Origin: Arachis hypogaea
Taxonomy: Eukaryota; Streptophyta; Magnoliopsida; Fabales; Fabaceae
Assembly: GCF_003086295.3 (NCBI RefSeq)
Contig: NC_092048.1
Span: 71,032,841-71,096,840 of the forward strand
Direction of reading: 5' to 3'
DNA length: 64,000 nt
Below, piece by piece: positions 31,566-42,392 of this stretch (positions within the stretch are counted from its first letter, which is position 1; every line of letters starts with the position of its first letter). A program made the position numbers and the translations under genes. The notes under the pieces are model-generated. The model was given only the letters and a program-made list of their open reading frames with translations. It made no database searches and was not told where the DNA came from.

Positions 31566-33282
31566 TGGTGCACGAAATTGTGATCTCAGGCAACGGTGCC
31601 AAAAACTCTGTACGCACGTCTTAATAAATCATTTTTCATTCACAACTTCGATACAACTAACCAGCAAGTGTACTGGGTCGTCCAAGTAATAAAACCTTAT
31701 GTGAGTAAGGGTCGATCCCACGGAGATTGTTGGTATGAAGCAAGCTATGGTCATCTTGTAAATCTCAGTCAGGCAGATAATAATTGATTATGGAGTTTTT
31801 GAAAATAAATAATAAATAGACAGAAAATACAGATAGAAATACTTATGTATATCATTGGTGAGAATTTCAGATAAAGGTATAGAGATGCTTTCGTCCCTCT
31901 AAACTTCTGCTTTCCTGCTGTCTTCGTCCAATCAGTCCTACTCCTTTCCATGGCTGAATTTTTGTAAGGACATCACCATTGTCAATGGCTACTTTTTATC
32001 CTCTCTGTGAAAATGGTCCGATGCGCTGTCACTGCATGGCTAATCATCTGGAGGCATCACCGTGGTCAATGGCTGCATCCTATCCTCTTGTGAAAATGGT
32101 CCAAATGCTCTGTCACAGCACGGCTAATCATCTGAGGTTCTCGATCATACTGGAATAGGATTCACCCTCCTTTTGCGTCTGTCACTACGCCCAGCACTCA
32201 TGAGTTTGAAGTTCGTCATAGTCATTCAATCCCAGAATCCTACTCGGAATACCACAGACAAGGTTTAGACTTTCCAGATTCTCATGAATGCCGCCATCAA
32301 TCTAGCTTATACCACGAAGATTCTGATTAAGAGATCCAAGAGATAATCATCCAATCTAAGGTGGAACGGAAGTGGTTGTTAGGCACGCGTTCGTGGGGGA
32401 ATAATGATGATTTTCACGTTCATCACATTCATGTTGAAGTGCGAATGAATATCTTAGAAGCGGAATAAGTTGAATTGAATAGAAAAACAGTAGTACTTTG
32501 CATTAATTCATGAGGAACAGCAGAGCTCCACACCTTAATCTATAGAGTGTAGAAACTCTACCGTTGAAAATACATAAGTGAAAGGTCCAGGCATGGCCGA
32601 ATGGCCAGCCCCCAAAACATGATCACAGGATCAAAAATACAATCCAGGATGTCTAATATAATAGTAAAAAGTTCTATTTATAATAAACTAGCTACTAGGG
32701 TTTACAGAAGTAAGTTATTGATGCATAAATCCACTTTCGGGGCCCACTTGGTGTGTGCTTGGGCTGAGCTTTAGCTTTCCACGTGCAGAGGCTTCTTTTG
32801 GAGTTGAACGCCAGGTTGTAACGTGTTTCTGGGGTTCAACTCTGGTTTGTGACGTGTTTCTGGCGTTTAACTCCAGATAGCAGCGTAGAACTGGTGTTCA
32901 ACGCCCTTTTGCATCGTCTAAAGTCGGCCAAAGTATGGACTATTATATATTTCTGGAAAGCCCTGGATGTCTGCTTTCCAACGCAATTAAAAGCGCGCCA
33001 TTTTGAGTTCTGTAGCTCCAGAAAATCTACTTTGATTGCAGAGAGGTCAGAATCCAACAGCATCAGCAGTCCTTCTTCAACCTCTGAATCTGATTTTTGC
33101 TCAAGTCCCTCAATTTCAGCCAGAAAATACCTAAAATCATAGAAAAACACGCAAACTCATAGTAAAGTCCAGAAATGTGAATTTAACATAAAAACTAATA
33201 AAAACATCCCTAAAAGTAACTAGATTCTACTAAAAACATACTAAAAACAATGCCAAAAAGCGTATAAATTATCCGCTCATCA
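31566..33282 (-). repeat. Element B 3' LTR (1717 bp)
   Basis: Minus strand TGATGAGCGG..CGTGCACCA. It is longer than the right copy mainly because the right copy lacks ~65 bp near 41300. The U5 end contains a captured PBS-like GGCACCGTTGCC (31588-31600). Confidence 0.92.
32674..32682 (-). promoter_or_regulatory. TATA box, element B 3' LTR
   Basis: The minus strand reads TATAAATAG. The twin in the other LTR is at 41784-41792. Confidence 0.55.
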
Positions 33283-33320
33283 CAACACCAAACTTAAATT
33301 GTTGCTTGTCCCCAAGCAAC
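33283..33320 (-). promoter_or_regulatory. PPT-associated hairpin cassette, element B
   Basis: GTTGCTTG/CAAGCAAC with loop GGGA (33301-33320), then AATTTAAGTTTGGTGTTG up to the LTR. Confidence 0.6.
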
Positions 33321-34429
33321 TGAAAATCAAATAGGATAAAAAGAAGAGAATATACTATAAATTCCAAACTATCAATGAAACATAGCTCCAATCAGATGAG
33401 CGGGACTTGTAGCTTTTTGCTTCTTGAATAGTTTTGGCATCTCACTTTATCCATTGAGGTTCAGAATGATTGGCATCTATAGGAACTCAGAGTTCAGATA
33501 ATGTTATTGATTCTCCTAGTTCAGTATGTTGATTCTTGAACACAGCTACTTTATGAGTCTTGGCCGTGGCCCTAAGCACTTTGTTTTCCAGTATTACCAC
33601 CGGATACATAAATGCCACAGACACATAATTGGGTGAACCTTTTCAAATTGTGACTCAGCTTTGCTAAAGTCCCCAATTAGAGGTGTCCAGGGTTCTTAAG
33701 CACACTCTTTTTTTTTTTGCTTTGGACCTTGACTTTAACTGCTCAGTCTCAAGTTTTCACTTGACACCTTCACACCACAAGCACATGGTTAGGGACAGCT
33801 TGGTTTAGCCGCTTAGGCCAGGATTTTATTCCTTTAGGCCCTCCTATCCACTGATGCTCAAAGCCTTGGGATCCTTTTTATTACCCTTGCCTTTTGGTTT
33901 TAAGGGTTACTGGCTTTTTGCTCTTGCCTCTTGGTTTTAAGAGCTTTTGGCTTTTTCTGCTTGCTTTTTATTTTTATTTTTATTTTTTTTCGCCTATATT
34001 TTTTTCTGCAAGCTTTGTTCTTTGCTGCTTTTTCTTGCTTCAAGAATCATTTTTATGATTTTTCAGATTATCAAATAACATGTCTCCTTGTCATCATTCT
34101 TTCAAGAGCCAACATATTTAACATTCTAAAACAACAACTTCAAAAGACATATGCACTGTTCAGGCATTCATTCAGAAAACAAGAAGCATTGTCACCACAT
34201 CAATATAATTAAACTAAGTTCAAGGATAAATTCAAAACTCATGTACTTCTTGTTCTTTTGAATTAAAATAGTTTTCATTTAAGAGAGGTGATGGATTCAT
34301 AGGACATTCATAACTTTAAGACAAAGTTACTAAAGACTAATGATCATGTAATAAGACACAAACATGGATAAACACTTAACATAAAGAAAACGAAAAACAA
34401 AGAATGTAAGAACAAGGAATGAATCCACC
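33321..34429 (-). other. 3' UTR of element B
   Basis: No gene. Homologous to 2755-3771 and 10062-11137. Confidence 0.7.
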
Positions 34430-35581
34430 TTAGTGATGGTGGCGTTTCCTTCTTGAGGAACCAATGATGTCCTTGAGCTCTTCTATGTCTCTTCCTTGTC
34501 TTTGTTGCTCATCCCTCATTGCTTTTTGATCTTCTCTAATTTCATGAAGGATGATGGAGTGCTCTTGATGTTCCACCCTTAATTGTCCCATGTTGGAACT
34601 TAATTCTCCTAGGGAGGTGTTGATTTGCTCCCAATAGTTTTGTGGAGGAAAATGCATTTGAGGCATCTCCGGGATCTCATGGTGATGAGCTTCATGCGTA
34701 TCTTGAGCTTCATGAATAGGCTCTCTTGTTTGCTCCATCCTTTTCTTAGTGATGGGCTTTTCTTCCTCAATGGGAATGTCTCCTTCTATGTCAATCCCAG
34801 CCGAATTGCATAGATGGCAAATGAGATGGGGAAAAGCTAACCTTGCCATAGTGGAGGACTTGTCAGCCACCTTGTAGAGTTCTTGAGGTATAATCTCATG
34901 AACCTCCACCTCTTCTCCAATTATGATGCTATGGATCATGATGGCCCGGTCTATAGTAACTTCAGACCGGTTGCTAGTGGGAATGATTGAGCGTTGAATG
35001 AACTCCAACCATCCTCTAGCTACAGGCTTAAGGTCCAGTCTTCTAAGTTGAACCGGTTTGCCTTTTGAGTCAATCTTCCATTGAGCTCTTTCCACACATA
35101 TGTCCATGAGGACTTGGTCCAACCTTTGATCAAAGTTGACTCTCCTTGTGTAGGGGCGTGCGTTCTCTTCCATCATTGGCAAGTTGAACGCCAACCTTAC
35201 ATTTTCCGGACTAAAATCTAAGTAATTCTCCCGAACCATGGTGAGATAATTCTTTAAGTTTGGGTTCTTACTTTGATCATGGATCCTTGTGATCCATGCA
35301 TTAGCATAAAACTCTTGAACCATTAGAATTCTGACTTGTTGGATGGGGTTTGTTAGAACTTCCCAACCTCTTCTATGAATCTCATGTCGGATCTCCGGAT
35401 ACTCATTTCTCTTGAGTTTGAAAGGGACCTCGGGGATCACCTTCTTCTTGGCCACAATATCATAGAAGTGGTCTTGATGAGCTTTGGAGATGAATCTTTC
35501 CATCTCCCATGTCTCGGAGGTGGAAGCTTTTGTATTCCCTTTCCCTTTTCTAGAGGATTCTCCGGTATTGGGTCCCATCAA
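34430..35581 (-). CDS. Athila third ('env-like') ORF, full length, element B
   Basis: 383 codons and no internal stop, the only complete copy in the window. A basic Ser/Lys-rich N-terminus (SSRKGKGNTKAS) is followed by a globular region (about residues 25-250: FYDIVAKKKVIPEVPFKL, RGWEVLTNPIQQVRILMVQE, VRLAFNLP, RRVNFDQRLDQVL, LEFIQRSIIPTSNRSE, RAIMIHSIIIGE). A linker with ITKKRMEQTREP comes next, then a charged coiled-coil-like C-terminus ending RRKRHHH. It is known from Athila-type elements as an env-like or 'putative plant transposon protein' ORF. I see no signal peptide or membrane anchor, so an envelope role is not supported here. A start one codon later (35578) aligns with MAPK in A and F. 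Confidence 0.75.
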   Translation of the reverse strand: MMGPNTGESSRKGKGNTKASTSETWEMERFISKAHQDHFYDIVAKKKVIPEVPFKLKRNEYPEIRHEIHRRGWEVLTNPIQQVRILMVQEFYANAWITRIHDQSKNPNLKNYLTMVRENYLDFSPENVRLAFNLPMMEENARPYTRRVNFDQRLDQVLMDICVERAQWKIDSKGKPVQLRRLDLKPVARGWLEFIQRSIIPTSNRSEVTIDRAIMIHSIIIGEEVEVHEIIPQELYKVADKSSTMARLAFPHLICHLCNSAGIDIEGDIPIEEEKPITKKRMEQTREPIHEAQDTHEAHHHEIPEMPQMHFPPQNYWEQINTSLGELSSNMGQLRVEHQEHSIILHEIREDQKAMRDEQQRQGRDIEELKDIIGSSRRKRHHH

Positions 35582-36050
35582 TGGTAATGAAAAAACAAAA
35601 AGCTTATGCTTTTACCACACCAAACTTAGAATTTTTCTCACCCTCGAACAAGAGAAGAAAGAATAGATGAAGAAGAATAAGAAAATATGAAGGAGAAGGT
35701 TGTGTTGTGTGAAAATGAAGAAGAATATAGGGCTTTATATAGGGAAGGGAGGGGGGTTAAGGTTCGGCCATATGGGTGGGTTTCGGTGGGAAATTGATTT
35801 TGAATTTTGAAGGTAGGTGGAGTTTATGAGGTAGGTTTATGGGGAAGAGTGGATGGATGTGAGTGGTGATAGGGAAGAGAGATTGAGGTGATTGGTGAAG
35901 AGTTTTGAGGAAGAGTATTTATTGGGAAGAGAGGATGAACATTGAGAAGAGGAAAGAGAGTGAGTGGAGGTCGGTGGGGATCCTGTGGGATCCACAGATC
36001 CTGAGGTGTCAAGGATTTGCATCCCTGCACCCATTAGGCATGTAAAATGA
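35582..36050 (-). other. Leader before the third ORF, element B
   Basis: No gene. It includes a degraded version of the internal hairpin cassette (35617-35660: TAAGTTTGGTGTGG kept, stem largely lost) and C/T-rich sequence on the minus strand. Confidence 0.5.
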
Positions 36051-36059
36051 CTTTGCATG

Positions 36060-36285
36060 CAATTCTGGCGTTTAAACGCTGAATTGATGCTTGTTCTGGG
36101 CGTTGAACGCCCAGATGCAGCATATTTCTACCGTTGAACGCCAGCCAGATGCTTGTTTCTGGCGTTCAGCGCCAGCTCTTCTTCACTGTGCATTTCTGGC
36201 GTCTGAACGCCAGGATGCTGCTTGTTTCTGGCGTTCAACGCCAAAAACATGCTCTGTTCTGGCGTTGAACGCCAGACAGATGCTC
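36060..36285. repeat. GGCGTTGAACGCC palindrome array, element B
   Basis: Seven or so palindromes (GGCGTTGAACGCC, GGCGTTCAACGCC, GGCGTTCAGCGCC), spaced about 30-40 bp, with CTAGGGTGTG at the end (36290). Confidence 0.85.
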
Positions 36286-36419
36286 CTCTAGGGTGTGATT
36301 TTTCTTCTGCTATTTTTGATTCTGTTTTCAATTTTTATATTTATTTTGTGACTCCACATGATCATGAACCTAATAAAACATGAAAAACAATGAAAATAAA
36401 AATTAGATAAATAAAAATT

Positions 36420-36482
36420 GGGTTGCCTCCCAACAAGCGCTTCTTTAATGTCAATCGCTTGACAGTGGGCTCTCATGGAGCC
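36420..36482 (-). other. Conserved post-pol block, element B
   Basis: It contains the AAAGAAGCGCTTGTTGGGAG motif on the minus strand, directly after the protease stop. Same junction as F at 5021-5083. Confidence 0.7.
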
Positions 36483-37634
36483 TCACAGATATTCAGAGCA
36501 TTGTTGAGACTCCCCAACACCAAACTTAGAGTTTGGATATGGGAGTTCAACACCAAACTTAGAGTTTGGTTGTGGCCTCTCAACACCAAACTTAGAGTTT
36601 GACTGTGGGGGCTCTAGTTGACTCTGTTTTGAGAGAAGCTTAGTGTGCTTCTTTTCCATGTTTACAGAAGGATGTCCTTGAGTTTTAAACTCAAGGGAGT
36701 CCTCATTCAATTGAAGGACTAGTTCACCTCTGTTAGCATCAATCACGGCTCTTGCTGTGGCTAGGAAGGGTCTTCCAAGGATGATGGATTCATCCTCATC
36801 CTTCATAGTGTCTAGGATTATGAAATCAGCCGGGATGTAAAGGCCTTCAACCTTTACTAACATGTCCTCTACTTGTCCATAAGCCTGTTTTCTGGAATTG
36901 TCTGCCATCTCTAATGAGATTTTTGCAGCTTGCACCTCAAAGATTCCCAGTTTCTCCATTACAGAGAGTGGCATCAGGTTTATTCCTGACCCAAGGTCAC
37001 ATAGAGCCTTCTCAAAGGTCATGGTGCCTATGGTACAAGGTATTAGGAACTTTCCAGGATCCTGTTTCTTCTGAGGCAATCTCAGTTGATCCAATGCATT
37101 TAATTCATTGGTAAACAGGAGAGGTTCATCTCCCCAAGTCTCATTACCAAATAAATTGGAATTCAGCTTCATGATTGCACCAAGGAACTTGGCAACTTGC
37201 TCTTCAGTAACATCCTCATTCTCTTCAGAAGAAGAATACTCATCAAAGCTCATGAAGGGCATAAGGAGGTTCAATGGAATCTCTATGGTCTCTAGATGAG
37301 CCTCAGAGTCCTTTGGTTCCTCAAAGGGAAACTCCTTGTTGATCACTGGACGTCCCAGGAGGTCTTCCTCCTTGGGATTCACGTCCTCCTCTCCCTCTTT
37401 GGATTCGGCCATGATGGTTATATCAATGGCCTTGCACTCTCCTTTTGGATTTTCTTCTGTATTGCTTGGGAGAGTACTAGGAGGGATTTCAGTGACTCTT
37501 TTACTCAGCTGGCCCACTTATGCCTCCAAATTTCTAATGGAGGACCTTGTTTCATTCATGAAACTTACAGTGGCCTTAGATAGATCAAATACTAAGTTTG
37601 CTAAATTAGAGGTATTTTGTTCAGAGTTCTCTGT
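36483..37634 (-). pseudogene. Aspartic protease region, element B
   Basis: In frame with gag after UAG (37637-37635); one more stop (TAA at 37520-37518) lies in the LEA-VGQLSKR linker. The main open part is 37517-36483. Acidic linker, KFLIPCTIG, ALCDLGSGINLMPL (catalytic DLG; the following Ser/Ala is Gly) and ILGRPFLATARAVID are present. The C-terminus carries three copies of a PNSKFGVE-type unit of about 12 residues, encoded by a palindromic DNA motif. The reading ends CSEYL. The protease domain itself is more complete than in F or H. Confidence 0.75.
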
Positions 37635-38816
37635 CTATTGCTGAGTGGATGATGGAAAAGGTTTACTATTGTTAAACCTATTTCTTCCACCATTATTAAA
37701 GCCTTGTTGAGGCTTTTGTTGATCCTTCCATGAGAGATTTGGGTGATTTCTCCATGAGGGATTATAGGTGTTTCCATATGGTTCACCCATGTAATTCACC
37801 TCTGCTATTGCAGGGTTCTCAGGATCATAAGATTCTTCTTCAGAAGATGCCTCTTGAGTACTGTTGGATGCAGCTTGCATTCCATTCAGACTCTGAGAAA
37901 TCATATTGACTTGCTGAGTCAATATTTTATTCTGAGCCAATATGGCATTCAGAGTATCAATTTCAAGAACTTCCTTCTTCTGAGGCATCCCATTAGTCAC
38001 AGGATTCCTCTCAAAAGTGTACATGAACTGGTTATTAGCAACCATGTCAATGAGTTCTTGAGCTTCTGCAGGCATTTTCTTTAGGTGAATGGATCCATCT
38101 ACAGAAGTATCCAATGACATCTTAGCTAATTCAGACAGACCATCATAGAATATATCCAGGATGGTCCATTCTGAAAGCATGTCAGAAGGACACTTTTTGG
38201 TCAGTTACTTGTATCTCTCTCAAGCTTCATAGAGGGATTCACCTTCTTTCTGTCTGAAGGTTTGAACATCCACTCTAAGCTTACTAAGCTTTTGAGGAGG
38301 AAAGAACTTGGCTAAGAAAGCCGTGACCAGCTTATCTCAAGAGTTCAGGCTATCTCTGGGTTGAGAGTCCAACCACACTCTAGCTCTGTCTCTTACAGCA
38401 AAGGGGAAAAGCATGAGCCTGTAGACTTCAGGATCTACTCCATTAGTCTTAACAGTATCACAGATCTGCAAGAATTCAGTTAAGAACTGAAAAGGATCTT
38501 CAGATGGAAGTCCATGGAACTTGCAGTTCTGCTGCATCAGAGAAACTAATTGAGGTTTCAGCTCAAAATTGTTTGCTCCAATGGTGGGGATGGAGATGCT
38601 TCTTCCATGTAAATTGGAATTAGGTGCAGTAAAGTCACCAAGCATCCTCCATGCATTATTATTATTTTTGGCTGTCATCTCCTCTTCTTGTTCGAAAATA
38701 TCTGAAAGGTGCTTGCTGGATTATTGTAATTTAGCTTCTCTTAGTTTCCTCTTCAGAGTCCTTTCAGGTTCTGGATCTGCTTCAACAAGAATGTTCTTGT
38801 CCTTGCTCCTACTCAT
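37635..38816 (-). pseudogene. Athila-type gag, element B
   Basis: ATG at 38816 (SRSKDKNILVEAD). Stops replace expected codons at about 38726 (TAA), 38338 (TGA for Trp), 38220 (TGA for Trp) and 38206 (TAA). The gag core motifs are ANNFELKPQLVSLM, RDRARVWLDSQP and FPPQKLSKL. The Asn/Gly-rich end (GFNNGGRNRFNNSKPF) runs to QQ-UAG at 37635. The Trp to TGA changes fit G-to-A decay of methylated DNA. Confidence 0.85.
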
Positions 38817-38833
38817 ATGAAAAAGAGGGAACA

Positions 38834-38834
<1 letters not shown>

Positions 38835-38880
<46 letters not shown>
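38835..38880. repeat. (AAT)n microsatellite
   Basis: About 15 AAT units just upstream of the gag start of B. The corresponding place in C (47079-47088) has only a few, so it expanded in B. Confidence 0.95.
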
Positions 38881-40722
38881 GGGATCCTTTTTGACTAGGT
38901 ATAGAGGTTCCCTTAGGTGAGTGGAAGAAAAGAAGAGTAGAAGAAAAGAAGAGTAGAAGAAAAGAAGAAGAGAAAATCTGAACTCAGAGAGAGAGAGGGG
39001 GTTCGGATTTTTGGTGAGTGAGGAAGAGATGTTAGTAAATAAATAAATAAATAGAAGAGGATGAGAGGGGGAGGTTTTCAAAAATAATTTTTCAAAAAGA
39101 GTTAGTGATTTTCGAAAATTAAAAGAAGAAATAAATTAAAATTGAATTTTGAAACAATTAGTTAATTAAAAAGAATTTTTGAAAAAGAGGGAGATATTTT
39201 CGAAAATTAGAGAGAGAGGGTTAGTTAGGTAGTTTTGAAAAAGATAAGAAACAAATAAAAAGTTAGTTAGTTAGTTAAAACAAATTTTGAAAATCAATTT
39301 TTGAAAAGATAAGAAGATAAGAAGTTAGAAGGGATATTTTAAAATCAAATTTTTGAAAAAGATAAGATTTTTTAAAAAGATATGATGGAAAAGATATGAT
39401 TTTGAAAAAGATAAGATAGAAAGATATTTTTGAAAAGATATGATTGAAATTAGTTTTGAAAAAGATTTGATTTTTAAAATCACAATTAATGACTTGATTC
39501 ATAAGAAATCACAAAATATGATTCTAGAACTTAAAGTTTGAATCTTTCTTAACAAGTAAGTAACAAACTTGAAATTTTTGAATCAAAACATTAATTGATG
39601 ATGTTATTTTCGAAAATAACTAAGAAAAATGAAAAAGATTTGATTTTTGAAAAAGATTTTGAAAAAGATAAGATGTTTTTTTAATTGAAAATTTGATTTG
39701 ACTCATAAGAAACAACTAAGTTTTAAAAAGTTTTGAAAAAGTCAACTCAAATTTTCGAAATTTATGAGTGAAAAAGGGAAAGATATTTTTTTGATTTTTG
39801 AATTTTTAATGATGAGAGAGAAAAACATGAAAAAGACTCAATGCATGAAAATTTTGGATCAAAACAATGAATGCATGCAAGAATGCTATGAATGCCAAGA
39901 TGAACACCAAGAACACTTTGAAGATCAAGATGAACACCAAGAACTTATTTTTGAAAATTTTTTTATGCAAAGAAAACATGCAAGACACCAAACTTAGAAA
40001 TCTTTAATGCTTAGACACTAAGAATTCAAGAATGCATATGAAAAACACCATACAACACAAAACAATATAATATGAAGATCAATCAAGAAGGTTTATCAAG
40101 AACAACTTGAAGATCATGAAGAACACTATGAATGCATGAACTTTTCGAAAAATGCAAAATGAATATGCAATTGACACCAAACTTACAATTTGACTCAAGA
40201 CTCAAACAAGAAACACAAAATATTTTTGATTTTTTTTATGATTTTGTGATTTTTTTGTATTTTTATTTTATATTTTTCGAAAATTAGTGTGAAAAAGAAA
40301 AATAAGAATTCCAAAATTTTTTATATGAATTCCAGGAATCTTGCACTCTTATTCTAAAGCTCCAATCTGAGGGTTAAACATGGCTTAATAGCCAGTCAAG
40401 CTTTAGCATGTAAATCTTTTGGATCTGGAACAGCAGCAGGTGGATTAGCAACTACTAGCTTGCTCTTGATAATGTTGGGTTAGAAGCCCCAGTCCAAATG
40501 AATTTAGACATGGCTTTACAGCCAGTCAGGCTTCAACATGCTTCATGAAACACTAGAATTCATTCTTAAAAAAATTTTAGAATAATTTTCGAAAACAGAT
40601 GAGAAATTTTTGAAAGATTTTTGAAATTTTTTTTTTTTGAAAACTTTTTGAAAATAAAATAAGAAGAAAATTACCCAATCTGAGCAACATGATGAACCGT
40701 CAGTTGTCCAAACTCAAACAAT
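38881..40722 (-). other. 5' leader of element B
   Basis: No gene. A/T-rich with GAAAAAGATAAGA-type repeats, several ACACCAAACTTAGAA motifs (39975, 40170) and two ATGGCTT..AGCCAGTCA units (40380-40540). It lacks the palindrome cluster seen in the F leader (8005-8150). Confidence 0.65.
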
Positions 40723-40739
40723 CCCCGGCAACGGCGCCA
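40723..40739 (-). other. Primer binding site (tRNA-Asp), element B
   Basis: CCCCGGCAACGGCGCCA on the plus strand; exact 17-nt match to the tRNA-Asp(GUC) 3' end. Confidence 0.9.
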
Positions 40740-40745
40740 AAAACT

Positions 40746-42392
40746 TGGTGCACAAAATTGTGATCTCAGGCAACGGCGCCAAAAACTCTGTACACATGTC
40801 TTAATAAATTATTTTTCATTCACAACTTCGATACAACTAACCAGCAAGTACACTGGGTCGTCCAAGTAATAAAACCTTACGTGAGTAAGGGTCGATCCCA
40901 CGGAGATTGTTGGTATGAAGCAAGCTATGGTCATCTTGTAAATCTCAGTCAGGCGGATAATAATTGATTATGGAGTTTTCGAAAATAAATAATAAATAGA
41001 CAGAAAATACAGATAGAAATACTTATGTATATCATTGGTGAGAATTTCAAATAAAGGTATAGAGATGCTTTCGTCCCTCTAAACTTCTGCTTTCCTGCTG
41101 TCTTCGTCCAATCAGTCCTACTCCTTTCCATGGCTGGCTTTATGTAAGGACATCACCATTGTCAATGGCTACTTTTTATCCTCTCTGTGAAAATGGTCCG
41201 ATGCGCTGTCACTGCATGGCTAATCATCTGGAGGCATCACAGTGGTCAATGGATGCATCCTATCCTCTTGTGAAAATGGTCCAAATGCTCTGTCACTACG
41301 CCCAGCACTCGCGAGATTGAAGTTCGTCACATTCATTCAATCCCAGAATCCTACTCGGAATACCACAGACAAGGTTTAGACTTTCCGGATTCTCATGAAT
41401 GCCGCCATCAATCTAGCTTATACCACGAAGATTCTGATTAAGAGATCCAAGAGATAATCATCCAATCTAAGGTGGAACGGAAGTGGTTGTTAGGCACGCG
41501 TTCGTGGGGAATAATGATGATTGTCACGTTCATCACATTCATGTTGAAGTGCGAATGAATATCTTAGAAGCGGAATAAGTTGAATTGAATAGAAAAACAG
41601 TAGTACTTTGCATTAATTCATGAGGAACAGTAGAGCTCCACACCTTAATCTATGGAGTGTAGAAACTCTACCGTTGAAAATACATAAGTGAAAGGTCCAG
41701 GCATGGCCGAATGGCCAGCCCCCAAAACGTGATCACAGGATCAAAAATACAATCGAGGATGTCTAATACAATAGTAAAAAGTTCTATTTATAATAAACTA
41801 GCTACTAGGGTTTACAGAAGTAAGTTATTGATGCATAAATCCACTTCCGGAGCCCACTTGGTGTGTGCTTGGGCTGAGCTTTAGCTTTCCACGTGCAGAG
41901 GCTTCTTTTGGAGTTGAACGCCAGGTTGTAACGTGTTTCTGGCGTTCAACTCTGGTTTGTGACGTGTTTCTGGCGTTTAACTCCAGATAGCAGCGTAGAA
42001 CTGGTGTTCAACGCCCTTTTGCGTCATCTAAACTCGGCCAAAGTATGGACTATTATATATTGCTGGAAAGTCCTGAATGTCTACTTTCCAACGCGGTTAG
42101 AAGCGCGCCATTTTGAGTTCTGTAGCTCCAGAAAATCCACTTTGAGCGCAGGGAGGTCAGAATCCAACAGCATCAGCAGTCCTTCTTCAACCTCTGAATC
42201 TGATTTTTGCTCAAGTCCCTCAATTTCAGCCAGAAAATACCTGAAATCACAAAAAAACACACAAACTCATAGTAAAGTCCAGAAATGTGAATTTAACATA
42301 AAAACTAATATAAACATCCCTAAAAGTAACTATATTCTACTAAAAACATACTAAAAACAATGCCAAAAAGCGTATAAATTATCCGCTCATCA
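40746..42392 (-). repeat. Element B 5' LTR (1647 bp)
   Basis: It pairs with 31566-33282. It ends at TCATCA, followed by the target duplication CAAGG (42393-42397). It holds the TATA box at 41784-41792 and the captured PBS-like GGCAACGGCGCC near 40768. Confidence 0.92.

Larger units (their letters stand above)
31566..42392 (-). mobile_element. Element B: Athila-like LTR element lacking RT/integrase
   Basis: 10.8 kb. LTRs 31566-33282 and 40746-42392; target duplication CAAGG; PBS 40739-40723; gag (38816-37635), UAG, protease region (37634-36483), post-pol block, palindrome array, intact third ORF (35581-34430), 3' UTR, hairpin/PPT. It has the same order and the same RT/integrase gap as F. Gag carries several stops, so it is dead, but the third ORF is still open over 383 codons. 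Confidence 0.92.

Noticed and set aside
34430..35581. Calling the third ORF a true envelope gene
   Set aside because: No signal peptide, transmembrane helix or furin-like site is visible; the env label is historical for Athila, so only 'env-like' is used.
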